Part shown: positions 1 to 9,773 of the stretch, piece by piece
Layout: every line of letters starts with the position of its first letter
How positions within the stretch are numbered: the stretch's first letter is position 1
Assembly (NCBI GenBank): GCA_947685225.1
Contig: CANTUV010000062.1
Location: 10,870,501-10,934,500 of the forward strand
Direction: 5' to 3'
Source of the DNA: Garcia nutans
Taxonomy: Eukaryota; Streptophyta; Magnoliopsida; Malpighiales; Euphorbiaceae
Length of the DNA: 64,000 bases
The notes under the pieces: model-generated
Seen by the model: only the letters and a program-made list of their open reading frames with translations
Database searches by the model: none
What the model was told of the DNA's origin: nothing
Translations under genes and position numbers: made by a program

Positions 1-2
1 CT

Positions 3-866
3 AGAAAATTTGAAATGAACATGATGGGTGAACTCAAATTCTTTCTTGGTCTACAAGTCAAATAATGCAAGGATGGTATCTTCATCAACCAATCCAAATA
101 CACAAATCAACTTCTCAATAAATTTGGCATGGATGGTTGTAAATCAAGCAAGACTCCAATAAGTGCATTTTTATAGATGAACAAAGGTGAATTTGGTAAG
201 AAAGTAGGTGAGAAGAAATATCGAGGTATTATTGGATCCTTACTTTACTTAACCGTTTCTAGACCTAATATAATGTATAGTATTTATTTGTGTGCTATAT
301 TTTAATCATGCCCTAAAGAATCACATCTACATACCACCAAAAGAATCTTAAAATATTTGATTGGAACATTGCATTTAGGTCTTTGGTATCTTAGAAATAT
401 ATCATTTAGAATTTTAGATTTTTCAGATATGAATTATGCCGATAGCATATTGGATAGAAAAAGCACAAAAGGTGCATGCAATTTTCTTGGTGTTTGCCTA
501 GATTCTTGGTTTAACAAGAAATAAGTATTGGTTGTTCTATCTAACACGGAAGCCAAATATGTAGCTGCTTGTTTTTGTTGTACACAAGTCTTATGGATAA
601 AAGAATAATTGCTAGATTATGGTATTAAGTGTGACAATACAAGTCCAATCAATCTATCTAAAAATCTCATTCAACATTCTAGGTATAGACATGTAGACAT
701 TAGACATCATTTCTTAAGAGACAATGTTCAAAATCAAAATATAGTTTTAGAATTTATACATACTCAAAGACAACTTGTTGACATATTCACAAAACCCTTG
801 AATGAGAAAAGATTAAATATCATCAAACAACATATAGGTGTGACATATGGATCCACCTTAGATTAA
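3..866 (+). pseudogene. Ty1/copia pol 3' end: RT tail and RNase H remnant (element C)
   Basis: This is the C-terminal part of a Ty1/copia polyprotein, all in one frame with no frameshift but with five in-frame stops (TAA 63, TAG 174, TAA 303, TAA 522, TAA 606). The distal RT motif reads GELKFFLGLQVK, followed by YRGIIGSLLYLTVSRPNI. The RNase H part shows SNTEAKYVAA, HVDIRHHFLRD and the classic copia ending DIFTKPL. In a live element this domain copies RNA into DNA and removes the RNA strand inside the virus-like particle. The window starts inside the gene, so gag, protease, integrase and most of RT lie upstream. An env-like frame, multiple polypurine tracts and an LTR ending in a CACCCCCCTCTTAG block follow, which points to the Sirevirus lineage. 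The copia assignment is near certain; the Sirevirus label is inferred from the downstream organisation. Confidence 0.93.
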
Positions 867-1428
867 CCCTTCAACCAATTGACCAATTTATATACTTATT
901 TATAATACACTTAGGCGATAAATTGGGACATACACCTTTTTACTCAAAAATTTCCTAATTTCCAAAAATTATCAACTTTTCCAATCGGACAAACACCTGG
1001 TCTGACCGTACTCTCATTAAATTTATTGGTCTAGCTGAATTCTAAATGGTCTGATCATACCTAGACTGTGGTCCAACCAGAATAATTCAATTTTTTTTAC
1101 CGTTATGTGCAAAATTGAAATCCCTCTCAGACTTTTGGTTAGTCCAACCAATTTTTTTGAATTTTTCAAAAAAGTACCACTGGACTCATTGTAGTCCGAC
1201 CGGACTTTTGCCCTAGGCACAAAATTTTCTAGCCATTGGAAACTTTTGAAAACATGCACATATCCACTCTAATAGCTATAAATGGCTATTTTTCATCCAA
1301 AACACTATAAATACCCTATAATATTAGATTTTTCAATTTTCTTTATCAATCTCTAAACACTCAAATATTCAAAACACTCAAATTCTCTCAATCTTTATTT
1401 CTTCTCTACCTTTTCAAGTTCTGTTTCC
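867..1428 (+). promoter_or_regulatory. Spacer between pol and env-like frame with promoter-like module
   Basis: No coding sequence. Between about 980 and 1210 the spacer holds repeated GGTCTGACC / TCGGAC / GTCCGACC motifs in both orientations (near 983, 999, 1049, 1069, 1141, 1192). Two TATA-like boxes follow, TATAAATG at 1277-1284 and TATAAATACC from 1306. The stretch from the second TATA to the ATG at 1429 (about 115 bases) is pyrimidine-rich, like a plant 5' leader. The LTR of the same element has the same arrangement: GGACC repeats at 3280-3780, then TATAAATACC at 3883. An internal promoter is inferred. Confidence 0.5.
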
Positions 1429-2745
1429 ATGGCACCTAAAGAGCATAAAAGAAAAGCCTCTAGAAGTGAGAAAGAAAAAGGTATTGTTGCCTCATCCCAA
1501 CAAGAAGAAGTACCTAGAAGAAGCCACAAAATAAGATTGAAAGATGATGTGGAAAGAAAAAGGTATGAAATGATCAAAGAAAAAATTATTGAACCAAATC
1601 ACCTTTTGTCCACCCTAACTCTTGAATCCCTAGGTATTGAAAATGATGTAAGGGGCTATCTTTGTACCCTAGGGTGGGAGAAGTTTTTCTTTCTAGATCT
1701 TGGATGGGAATCATTGACAAAAGAATTCCTTACCACTTTAGTTGTTAGCAAAAAGAGTACAAATCCTTTAGGTTTCTATGGTATTTCCTTTAGGCTGTTT
1801 AACCTAGAAGACTTCTCCTTTATTTAGGGTTTTCAAATGGTAGGAATGTCTTACCTTTTCAATACCATCCTTACCCGTGAAGTGCAATCGAATTTTTGGA
1901 GAGAAATTTTCATTGAAACCACACTCCATAAGCAATCTAATGCTAAGAACCTTAGGACCTTAATCTATTGGATATTGCATAGAATAATCACCTACACCAT
2001 AAGTGCTAGAGGAGAAAGCAATGAAAAAGTGTCACAAAAAGATCTCATCTTCCTCTATTGCCTTATTAGAGGCCAAGCCATTCAAATAGGAAAATTTTTA
2101 ATTGAAACCTTCCTTCACATTAGAATGACCAAAGTAGGGTTGATTCTCCTTTCATTTCAAATCACACAAATTGCCAAGTATGTGGTTGCATTAACTCCTA
2201 CAAATCGAGCCACTCTTTCCAATCCCCTTAACCCAACAACTTAGGTAATAAACATTAGCTATCTCAAGAATGATAAGTGCATCAGGGATGATAATGGCAA
2301 ATATGTATACCTTTTAGGTGAACAAGGGGTTAGGGCTCAACAAAGGAAGAGGCCTAGGATTGTTGATGAGATCGAAGAGCCCTTTCACATGGAGTTTTTT
2401 AGAACACAATCCACTATACCTCAAGCCTCAATCATCCAACTTATTCAAGATATTCATAGTCAAATAACCTTCGAAGGGACAAAGATTGATGGCCTCACCT
2501 CCCAAGTTTCTCATCTTCATATTTATATCCAACAAATTCAAGGAGCATTAGGACTCTCTCAATGTACTGTAATAAATGAAGATGAACCAAGCCTCTCTCC
2601 TTCTATTCATGGTTCCTATCCTCATGAAGAACAAGGTGATGAAGCTACATCTCATCTTGGAGAAGAAGTACATAATGAAGAAGAGAGAGAAGAGGAAGAA
2701 AAGGGAAGTGAAGAGGAAGATGATAAAGATCAAGATGAGGATTAG
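1429..2745 (+). pseudogene. Env-like / plant transposon-protein frame downstream of copia pol (element C)
   Basis: A 439-codon frame begins at an ATG in good context (TTCCATGGC) and ends in TAG. It is broken only by two in-frame amber codons (1825-1827 and 2242-2244), with no frameshift. The N-terminus is basic and Lys/Arg-rich. The middle (about residues 50-265) has the Trp/Leu-rich pattern LGWEKFFFLDLGW, KEFLTTL and FWREIF, seen in env-like or 'putative plant transposon protein' domains. A coiled-coil-like segment with QLIQDIHSQI and SQVSHLHIYIQQIQ follows, then a very acidic Glu/Asp tail. I see no signal peptide. The position, between copia RNase H and the 3' polypurine tract, matches the env-like gene of Sireviruses such as SIRE1. 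Its function is unproven in any plant element. Apart from the stops, the reading frame is much better kept than the pol upstream. Confidence 0.75.
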
Positions 2746-2877
2746 ATAGGATAATCTATTTACTACAATGTTATGATTCTCAAGCATTCTCATCTTCATC
2801 TTTAATGTACTATTGTGTTTTCTTCTTTTAATTTAATCAAATTTCATTTCATGTCATACTTATTTTTTCCTTTGTCA

Positions 2878-3147
2878 AATGGGGAGAGATTAATAAAAAA
2901 AAGTTAGATTAATAGTTAGATAATAGTTAGATAAATTGCATTATTGAACTTAATCACATATTAAGGGAGAGCAATAGCTAGATAATAGTTAGATGAATTG
3001 CATTATTGAACTTAATCACATATTAAGGGAGAGTACACATTAAGAGGGAGCAAAACAAATTTAAAACTTAAATCAAGCTAACTTTCAATTAATTCAAACT
3101 TTTGCATTTCAAATAAATTTAATAGCCAAAGTCAAAAAGGAGGAGAT
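2878..3147 (+). repeat. Multiple polypurine tracts and a 62-bp tandem duplication before the 3' LTR
   Basis: At least five purine tracts precede the LTR: AAATGGGGAGAGA at 2878, AAGGGAGAG near 2963 and 3025, AAGAGGGAG at 3042, and AAAAAGGAGGAGAT at 3134-3147 directly against the LTR. The last is the functional plus-strand primer site by position. A 62-bp unit starting at 2917 is repeated at 2979 and carries the AAGGGAGAG tracts with it. Multiple polypurine tracts are a described feature of Sireviruses, so this supports the lineage call. Confidence 0.7.
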
Positions 3148-4939
3148 TGTTAGACAAAACTCCTTGAACTAATTCAATATATTTTGATCTTAGCCAATTA
3201 AATTGAATAGTACTAATGTTTGCACTAACTTATTTTTTTACAGGAACTTAATTGTCTGAAGCAAAATTAAAAAGTTCGATCGGACCATTGAAAATACCGA
3301 TCGGACCATTAAAAGAAAAAAATATACATAAAGATTCACGGTCCAAGGTACTCATATCACCGTACCAATGAAAGTTTGATCGAACCACACCATATTCCAA
3401 CAGGACCTTAAGGATGATTGCTGAAAAAAAAAATCACAGAAAGTTTCACGACCAAAAGTACTCCCACTTTTTCATCGGACCACAAGAAGTCTAATTAGAT
3501 CACTAGCAGTCCGAATGGACCATTATAGGGAACAAATATACAAAAGCTTTCATAGAGTTTCATGATGAAAGGTACTCCCAATTTATGAGCATATCACCAA
3601 TATCCCAATCGGACCATAAGAAATTCTGACAGGACCTTTCAAAATTATATCCGTTATTTTTCACTCAATTGGCGGAAGCCATGTGTGCCAATCGTTGGAG
3701 GAGCATTTGTCAAAAATTTAAATATTATGATAGGACCAAGCCAATTTCAACTAGACCACTTGTGGTACGACTAGACCTAAGCTAATCCGATGATGAAATC
3801 GCTTTGAGTATTAATTCAAGTGGGGAACAAGAATCAAACATGTTGGCAACCACTTCAAAAGGCTACTTAAAGACTTGAATGCTATAAATACCTCAAGAAA
3901 CTTCACTTTTCAATAAGATTGTGATTGAAATAGCAAAGTTTAACAACTTTTATTTTCTTGCACAAAATTTCTAATTTTATTCATTGAGCGTTGGGTGTAA
4001 GCATTAAACACCATTGTAAGTTTACGTGAAAGCTTTGAAACACTTAGGTTTTAGAGTGAGCCTGGAAAAACTCTTGTTGGGTTGTGAGGCAGATACTTAA
4101 ACCTTATAGAAGTTTGGTGTGAACTTGTAAAAACACCAAGTTAGAGTTGAGCGTGTAAAACTCAAGATTAGTTGTAACACCCTGATACTCCATATAAGTA
4201 CCGTACATATACCTAGTATACATACAATACGTATATAAAGTATAAGAATGTCACGTCTAATTTCAATTTAAAAACCTTTATCCTTATTCATGCAATTTTA
4301 CATTACTTTAAAATACATTTACAAAAAAAACATAATTCATATTATAAATGCAACATAATTAAAAATCATATATGTATGCATCACCTTCTAGTTGGTCTCG
4401 AGACACTCTTACCCTTCTCGTGGCATAACAGCTGGACTTCCAAATCAACCGCATAACCACCTGCGTGATTACACAACCACGCTAAGCCCGAGAGCTTAGT
4501 AATACAAGTAAATATAAAATATATACTTTACAAAAGGATCATACCTTATAATTTTTAGCATTATGTTTTATTGATCTCTTACCATGTTTTCCTTTCTCAA
4601 AGCATTTCTTCATATGTTCCCACTAAACTCATAAGTTAGATACATAATTACATAAAACATTCATAACACAATTCTTACTCCTTCTATTTCATATACATAT
4701 ACATATACATATTACATTTTCATAACCTCATATCTCAACAAAGTTCCTCAAGCCATATTCACTCTTAATTAATCAATACACATATTATAAAATCATATCT
4801 CATAATATCATTTTATTCACAATGCATCATTCACGAATCACACTTCCAATAAAGGCAGCCATAATCTCATTACTCATTTATTTCAACATTAGAATATCAC
4901 ATTGACAACAAAGACAGACTCGGGCCCAAACAACACACT

Positions 4940-5224
4940 AATATGCCATTCAATTTTCAGAGTAAAATGCTTTGTTTTTATCATCACATTTATCAATATC
5001 ATAGACCCAACTAGGCTTCAAGGATTAGGTTCAACCAAGCTTCAAGGGGAGCAAAGCATGCTAAGCTTCAACCCAACTTGGCTTCAAGAACCAACCCAAC
5101 CTAGCTTCAAGGGTGGTAACATCTCAATTAGGCTTCAAGGATTCAATCCAACCTAACATCAAGAGATTGTTACACTTATTAGGCATGCCACCAACAACAA
5201 ACTCTGAAAATGGAATAACATATT
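4940..5224. repeat. Inverted-repeat-flanked minisatellite in S0
   Basis: Imperfect 24-bp inverted arms (4940-4963 and 5201-5224, each ending in or starting from the CAGAGT/ACTCTG side) enclose degenerate repeats of a CTAGGCTTCAAGG-type unit (5010-5160). Equivalent arms enclose unrelated repeats in S1 and in both LTRs of A. Confidence 0.75.
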
Positions 5225-5261
5225 AGCTATACCATTCATTTATCAATTTTATTCTCAATTG

Positions 5262-5425
5262 AATTATCATAGCCAATAACAATGGCTTCACATTTCCTTT
5301 GAATCATCATAGCCAATCACAATGGCTTCACATCATATTTGAGTCATCATAGTCAATAACAATGACTTCACATTATATTTGAATCATCATAGTCAATAAC
5401 AATGACTTCACATTATATGATATCT
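5262..5425. repeat. Tandem repeat of about 40-43 bp with internal AGCCA/TGGCT hairpin
   Basis: Four successive units contain ATCATAGCCAATAACAATGG-like sequence (near 5265, 5305, 5345, 5388). In the first two units the core is a short hairpin, AGCCA...TGGCT. Later units change both arms (AGTCA...TGACT), so pairing is kept. Confidence 0.75.
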
Positions 5426-7070
5426 CAAATCATATCATAATATTTCATTATTCAATTATACATAAGCAATTACTTCATCATATCCTTCACAATATATATA
5501 GCATCATTGCAATCCACAAGATTCACAATGCATAAAACATAACCTTGTTCATGTGATATCATATGCATTATCAATTCCATTATCACTTCTCATTATCATT
5601 TTGGCAATCATGCCTTGTTTCATTCAATTAAATCATCATAGTCAATAGCAATGGCTTTAAATCACATTCCATATCATCTCACATTTTATGATTCAACAAT
5701 GATGTTAGACAAATGATCTCTATTTTGAACCTTGACAACTCAAATGAATGATCTATTTAACATGTATTTGAGAATCTTGTTGCAGGATTAGGTTACTTTC
5801 AATAAGGTGAACAGAACCTTTCTAGCGGTCGCACCTCACCTGAATACGACCGCTCCAAACAATTACAAGATGAAACCTTATCACAGTAGGTTTCGCGGTC
5901 AGAAGCCCGACCTAAGTCGCGACTGCACAAGAATAATAGCGACCGCCCCAAATTACGTATCTCTCATGCATAAACCCTTAAATGTTCAATTCTCCTTTGG
6001 TTGCACTCAACTCATCATACACAATATAGCATGGTTCAAATGAATGGAATCAATGTTCTAAACACAAATTCTACATGTTTATCACAATAATCACCTTAAT
6101 ACAACACAACAACAAAACCTTTAAACACATACCATCTTAAAACCCCAAAACCAACATCCTTCTCTATCTTCCAAAAATCAACATCCACTACTTCTAACAA
6201 CAACACCTATTTAAATTCTTAGCTTAAAACCAATTGTAACACTTGAAAACATATCACAAACATATCTCATCATCAATTCAACAAACCTTAATTAACTTCA
6301 AATACCACTTCAAAGAATAAAAGAAATCAAAGAAAAGAACTTACCATAGTTATAAACTTCTTGAATCATCACTTGATCACTTAATCTTCCTTCAATTTGA
6401 GTTTAACTCTTCAAGATCTTCTCTTTGTCTCTTGCTTTCCTTTTGTCTATGGAGGAGCCGGCCAACAATGGAGAAGAAGAAGAAATCATGAAGAAAATAA
6501 AGTCAATTCTTCTTTAAATCTCCACCAAGAGTTTTTAACCAACAATTACCTATATACCCTTATCCATTTAACTAACCTCTTGTCTCTTATATGCCCATAT
6601 AAGTAATTTCACCTATCACAAATGAAAATATCTTCTTGCATTGACTTTCCCTTGACCAACTTATATGTTATATATATTATCATATAAACAACATATACAT
6701 TTCTCTCTAAACCCTCTTTTCTTTCCCAAAACACATATACATAAGCATTCACTTTCCAATTCCTTTTTCTCTTTCAAATCAACATATACATTCAATCCCA
6801 TTTAAAACAACAACAACAACAACATCAACAATAACAACATTCAAAACTTCTAGGGCATATATGGGGATATTACATTAGTGGAATCTTATTAAGTTGTTAA
6901 GGAAGTAGATGTATCATTGAGGTAATTCGAACCGCTAAAAAATTCTTTGTGTTTGTTCTTCTCTACTCTACTCTTCTCTGTCCCCATCTTGTTTTTCTTT
7001 TAATTTTTAATCTACCATTGCTTCTTCAAAATAACCAATTCACCCCCCTCTTAGTTGCCATCTTAGGACA

Positions 7071-8894
7071 ATAGTATCACATGGATAAAAGTGCACTATC
7101 CTTAAATCAAAGATAGATTCAAGGGGCTAGGTTTTGGCTATTTTAAGTAAAAAATAGTTTGGCCTTTTTTAAAAATTAAAACATGCAAAATTTATTTTAT
7201 GAAGAATGACAAGTATAGTAATGAAATAACAATTAACAATGCATGAGAAATATACATATATATGATACCAATCATAATGTACATAAAATATTATAAAGCA
7301 ATCCATAAAGCAAAACTTAAATTACAGCTTAAACCCAAAATAGGGAATCCCACATCTAATCTTTATGGGTTCTAGGATGGGCACGCATTCACATTGATAA
7401 AAATTCTGACCATATTTCAAAATTGAGGTCCAATTACCATTTATGAATTTGGTCCTGACCTATCTCCTAGTCTACACTTAGAGTGATATGACTTAACTAG
7501 CCTAATAAGTCCATTCAAACCTAATATATATTATAGTCCAAATAAGTTTTAGGTTTACTCTTAAACTTAAGTCTAACTATGTTAAGTTTATTCTAAAACA
7601 TATGCTCATTATGCAAGTTTTAGGTTTGCTCTTAAGCTTAAATCCAAATTAAATTTTAGGTTTACTTTTGCATCTAAGTTCAATCCAATGTTTATTTAAG
7701 TTAACTTTAAAACCTAAATTCAAATTATTGAAAGCTTAAGTTTACTCTTAAACTTTAGTATAATCAAATTTTAGGTTTATTCTAAACCTAATTTCAACTC
7801 AATTTTAGGTTTACTTTTAAACTAAGATCAATTATGTAAGCTTTACGTTTACTTTTAAACCCAAGTCTAATCAAATTTTAGGTTTATTCTAAAATCTAAA
7901 TTCAACAATTTTTAGGTTTACCTTTAAAACTAAGTTTAACCCATGTTTAGGTTTATTCTAAAACCTAAGTTTAATTGTTCAAGTCTAAGTTTATCTTTAA
8001 ACCTAAGTCCATGTCTAGGTTTATTTTAATCTAGTTTAGACCTATCTCTAACCATGTTAGGAAATTTAATTGATTTTAAGCCTATTTTAGGAATAAAATT
8101 TAATTATGTCCAATTGTGAGCCATTTGGTTTCATGGCAGGTGTACTTTTAAACCTAAGCCCAAGTTGATTCATTTTAAAGTCCAAGTTGGTTGCTTAATG
8201 ATTCTTAGGTCAAGTCCATTTAGGTTAACCATTTTCACCAAATCAATAATTAAAAATAATCAATAGATGGTGAAGGTAGGATTGCACCTTTATGTGGCCG
8301 AATCTTATTTCCATGGTTCACTTTAGTGTCCAGGTCCTTGATTGAATGAGTTGGGGTTACTTAAAACAAAGTAAGTATCCAATGAAAGGCCAACACCCAA
8401 ATTTGCTAAAAAAGCAAATTTTAGGTGGTTTGCTCCTAAGAGGATTTAACCTTTTCTTTTAAAGAAAGGTAGAAGGAAGAGAAAAGAAGCCAACTAGCAA
8501 AAAGATATGTTTGGTTGTTCAATGTGTGTTAAATAGGGGTTTGGAGGGAAAGGGCACTATTTATAGAGGTTTTAGGCTGAAAAATTGGTTGGTTGCCATA
8601 GGAAAGGTGGCATTGGCCACTGGGTCCTCGGTAAAGCCTTGCAACATCTACTTACCTCATAAGGAAACTTTGCAACTATGGTACGCATTTTTTTACCATA
8701 TGGTAGCTTACGATTGCTGAAGACAGACCTGTGGCTACTAGTTGAGGTAGGGGCTGCCATAATTGGCCCAACACGTGCAGTTAACTTGTCGGGCCCATTC
8801 TGGCCCCTCTGACTTTCTTTTTAGGCTATTCTAGCAGCTACATGTTCATGTCATACTAAATTTTAATATGATGGTGCAGAATTAAGGGTTTACA
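7071..8894 (-). mobile_element. Left LTR (3' LTR) of outer Tat/Ogre-lineage element B, truncated on the left
   Basis: The stretch aligns by eye with 45093-45993. Both copies share GGATAAAAGTGCAC near the left, CTACACTTAGAGTGATATGA in the middle, and ATGATGGTGCA(G/A)AATTAAG at the right end. Read on the minus strand the LTR starts TGTAAACCCTTAATTC, typical of Tat/Ogre LTR starts. The left part is missing from view because element C inserted here; the rest should lie upstream of the window. The middle is richer than in the right copy, which seems to have lost roughly 0.9 kb. Confidence 0.85.
7480..8210. repeat. Degenerate TTTTAGGTTTACTCTTAAACC minisatellite in LTR of B
   Basis: More than fifteen imperfect copies of a 30-45-bp unit built on TTTTAGGTTTA, CTTTTAAACC and TAAGTCTAAT. 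Only the first few units survive in the right LTR (45745-45825), so the array was contracted there or expanded here. Confidence 0.8.
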
Positions 8895-9770
8895 GTTGCC
8901 ACCATCATGTTAGTCTTATTTTTTAAGGCTAGCATTATGGTATTGAACCTATAAAGAAATTTCAATTTTTCTGGAATAAAACTTGACCTTTTAGGTCACT
9001 TAAGCTATGGTAGGAGACATGTGCTTGATTGGTTTAGTTTTGCTGAACTTGGTTCGAAGCTCTATTCATTTATATAGTCAACTTTTGTTATTCATTTGTC
9101 ATTTTGTCACTTTTTTTTTGTAATTCTAGCTATCTACATAGCAAGAGGACGTGATTATGAACGTGCTAGTTGAAATGATTTGTAAATTGAAGTTGAAACG
9201 GACATTCAACAATTGTTTAAAGGTTGAGCCTTACCCTTGTATAAGTTTCGATCAACTTCATTCATTTGTTAAATTTTCACTCTTTCTAGTTCCTTTCTCT
9301 AGGATTTTCTCTCGACTTCAAGGCAGATTCTTCTTCATGCCATTCGAGTCAAGCTAACTGGGAGACCTTGTTGGTGTAGCCTAAGTTATAAGTCTCAATG
9401 ATCAATAAAATTGAGGTAGTTATAACTTTACCATTATTTGTAAAATTGCAATTCAGTCCCTATATTTATGATAATTTATAGTTTAGCACTATAGGCTTAG
9501 GAATTTACATTTTGTGTTAAATGCTTGCATTTTAATTATGCTTCATATTGATTGCATCTAAGACTATTGGTATGGAAAATCTACACATTTATGCATATGC
9601 AAAATCACAAAAATGCCCATTCTCATGCCATTTTATAAATAAAGTAAAATTAGTACACATAAAGTATACTCATAAAGCATACTAACATCAAAATTAGACC
9701 TATAAGCACTATATCATAATTTCTTATGGAATTTACTATGATCTTTTGCTTTTAAGACAACAAATGTAAG
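8895..9770. other. 3' untranslated part of element B, no gene seen
   Basis: Directly inside the left LTR, the minus strand reads GATGGTGGCAAC before the LTR start, a weak polypurine-like tract at about 8895-8906. The rest is AT-rich with no supportable reading frame. Confidence 0.5.
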
Positions 9771-9773
9771 AAG

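Larger units (their letters stand above)
4173..6874 (-). mobile_element. Solo LTR S0, Tekay-type chromovirus family, TSD TTAGT
   Basis: This 2.7-kb LTR begins TGTAACACCCTGATACTCC and ends GGATATTACA, with a perfect 5-bp target duplication TTAGT at 4168-4172 and 6875-6879. No internal coding sequence lies between the ends, so it is a solo LTR left by LTR-LTR recombination. Ends and layout match the LTRs of chromovirus A and of S1, though the sequence is clearly diverged. Minus orientation is inferred from A, whose pol reads on the minus strand and whose LTRs start the same way. It splits the LTR of element C. The short open frames inside it, such as 4902-5156 and 5807-6043, are repeat translations, not genes. 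Confidence 0.92.
3148..7070 (+). mobile_element. 3' LTR of Sirevirus-like element C (interrupted by solo LTR S0)
   Basis: The LTR begins TGTTAGACAAAAC immediately after the polypurine tract and ends TCTTAGGACA at 7070, after the CACCCCCCTCTTAG block typical of copia LTR ends. Without the 4173-6874 insertion and one copy of its target duplication, the LTR is about 1.2 kb. U3 (3270-3790) carries about ten GGACC/TCGGACCA repeats, some around the palindrome CGATCG. A TATAAATA box lies at 3883-3890. The five bases after the end (ATAGT, 7071-7075) align with ATTGT at the matching place in the unoccupied LTR of element B (near 45093), so C appears to have inserted into B's left LTR. The other LTR of C lies upstream of the window. 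Confidence 0.85.

Noticed and set aside
4902..6606. Several 70-85-codon frames in S0
   Set aside because: They are repeat-derived or AT-rich LTR translations with no conserved motif.
8511..8760. Overlapping open frames on both strands in the left LTR of B
   Set aside because: They lie inside a non-coding LTR, match no domain, and are not kept in the right LTR copy.
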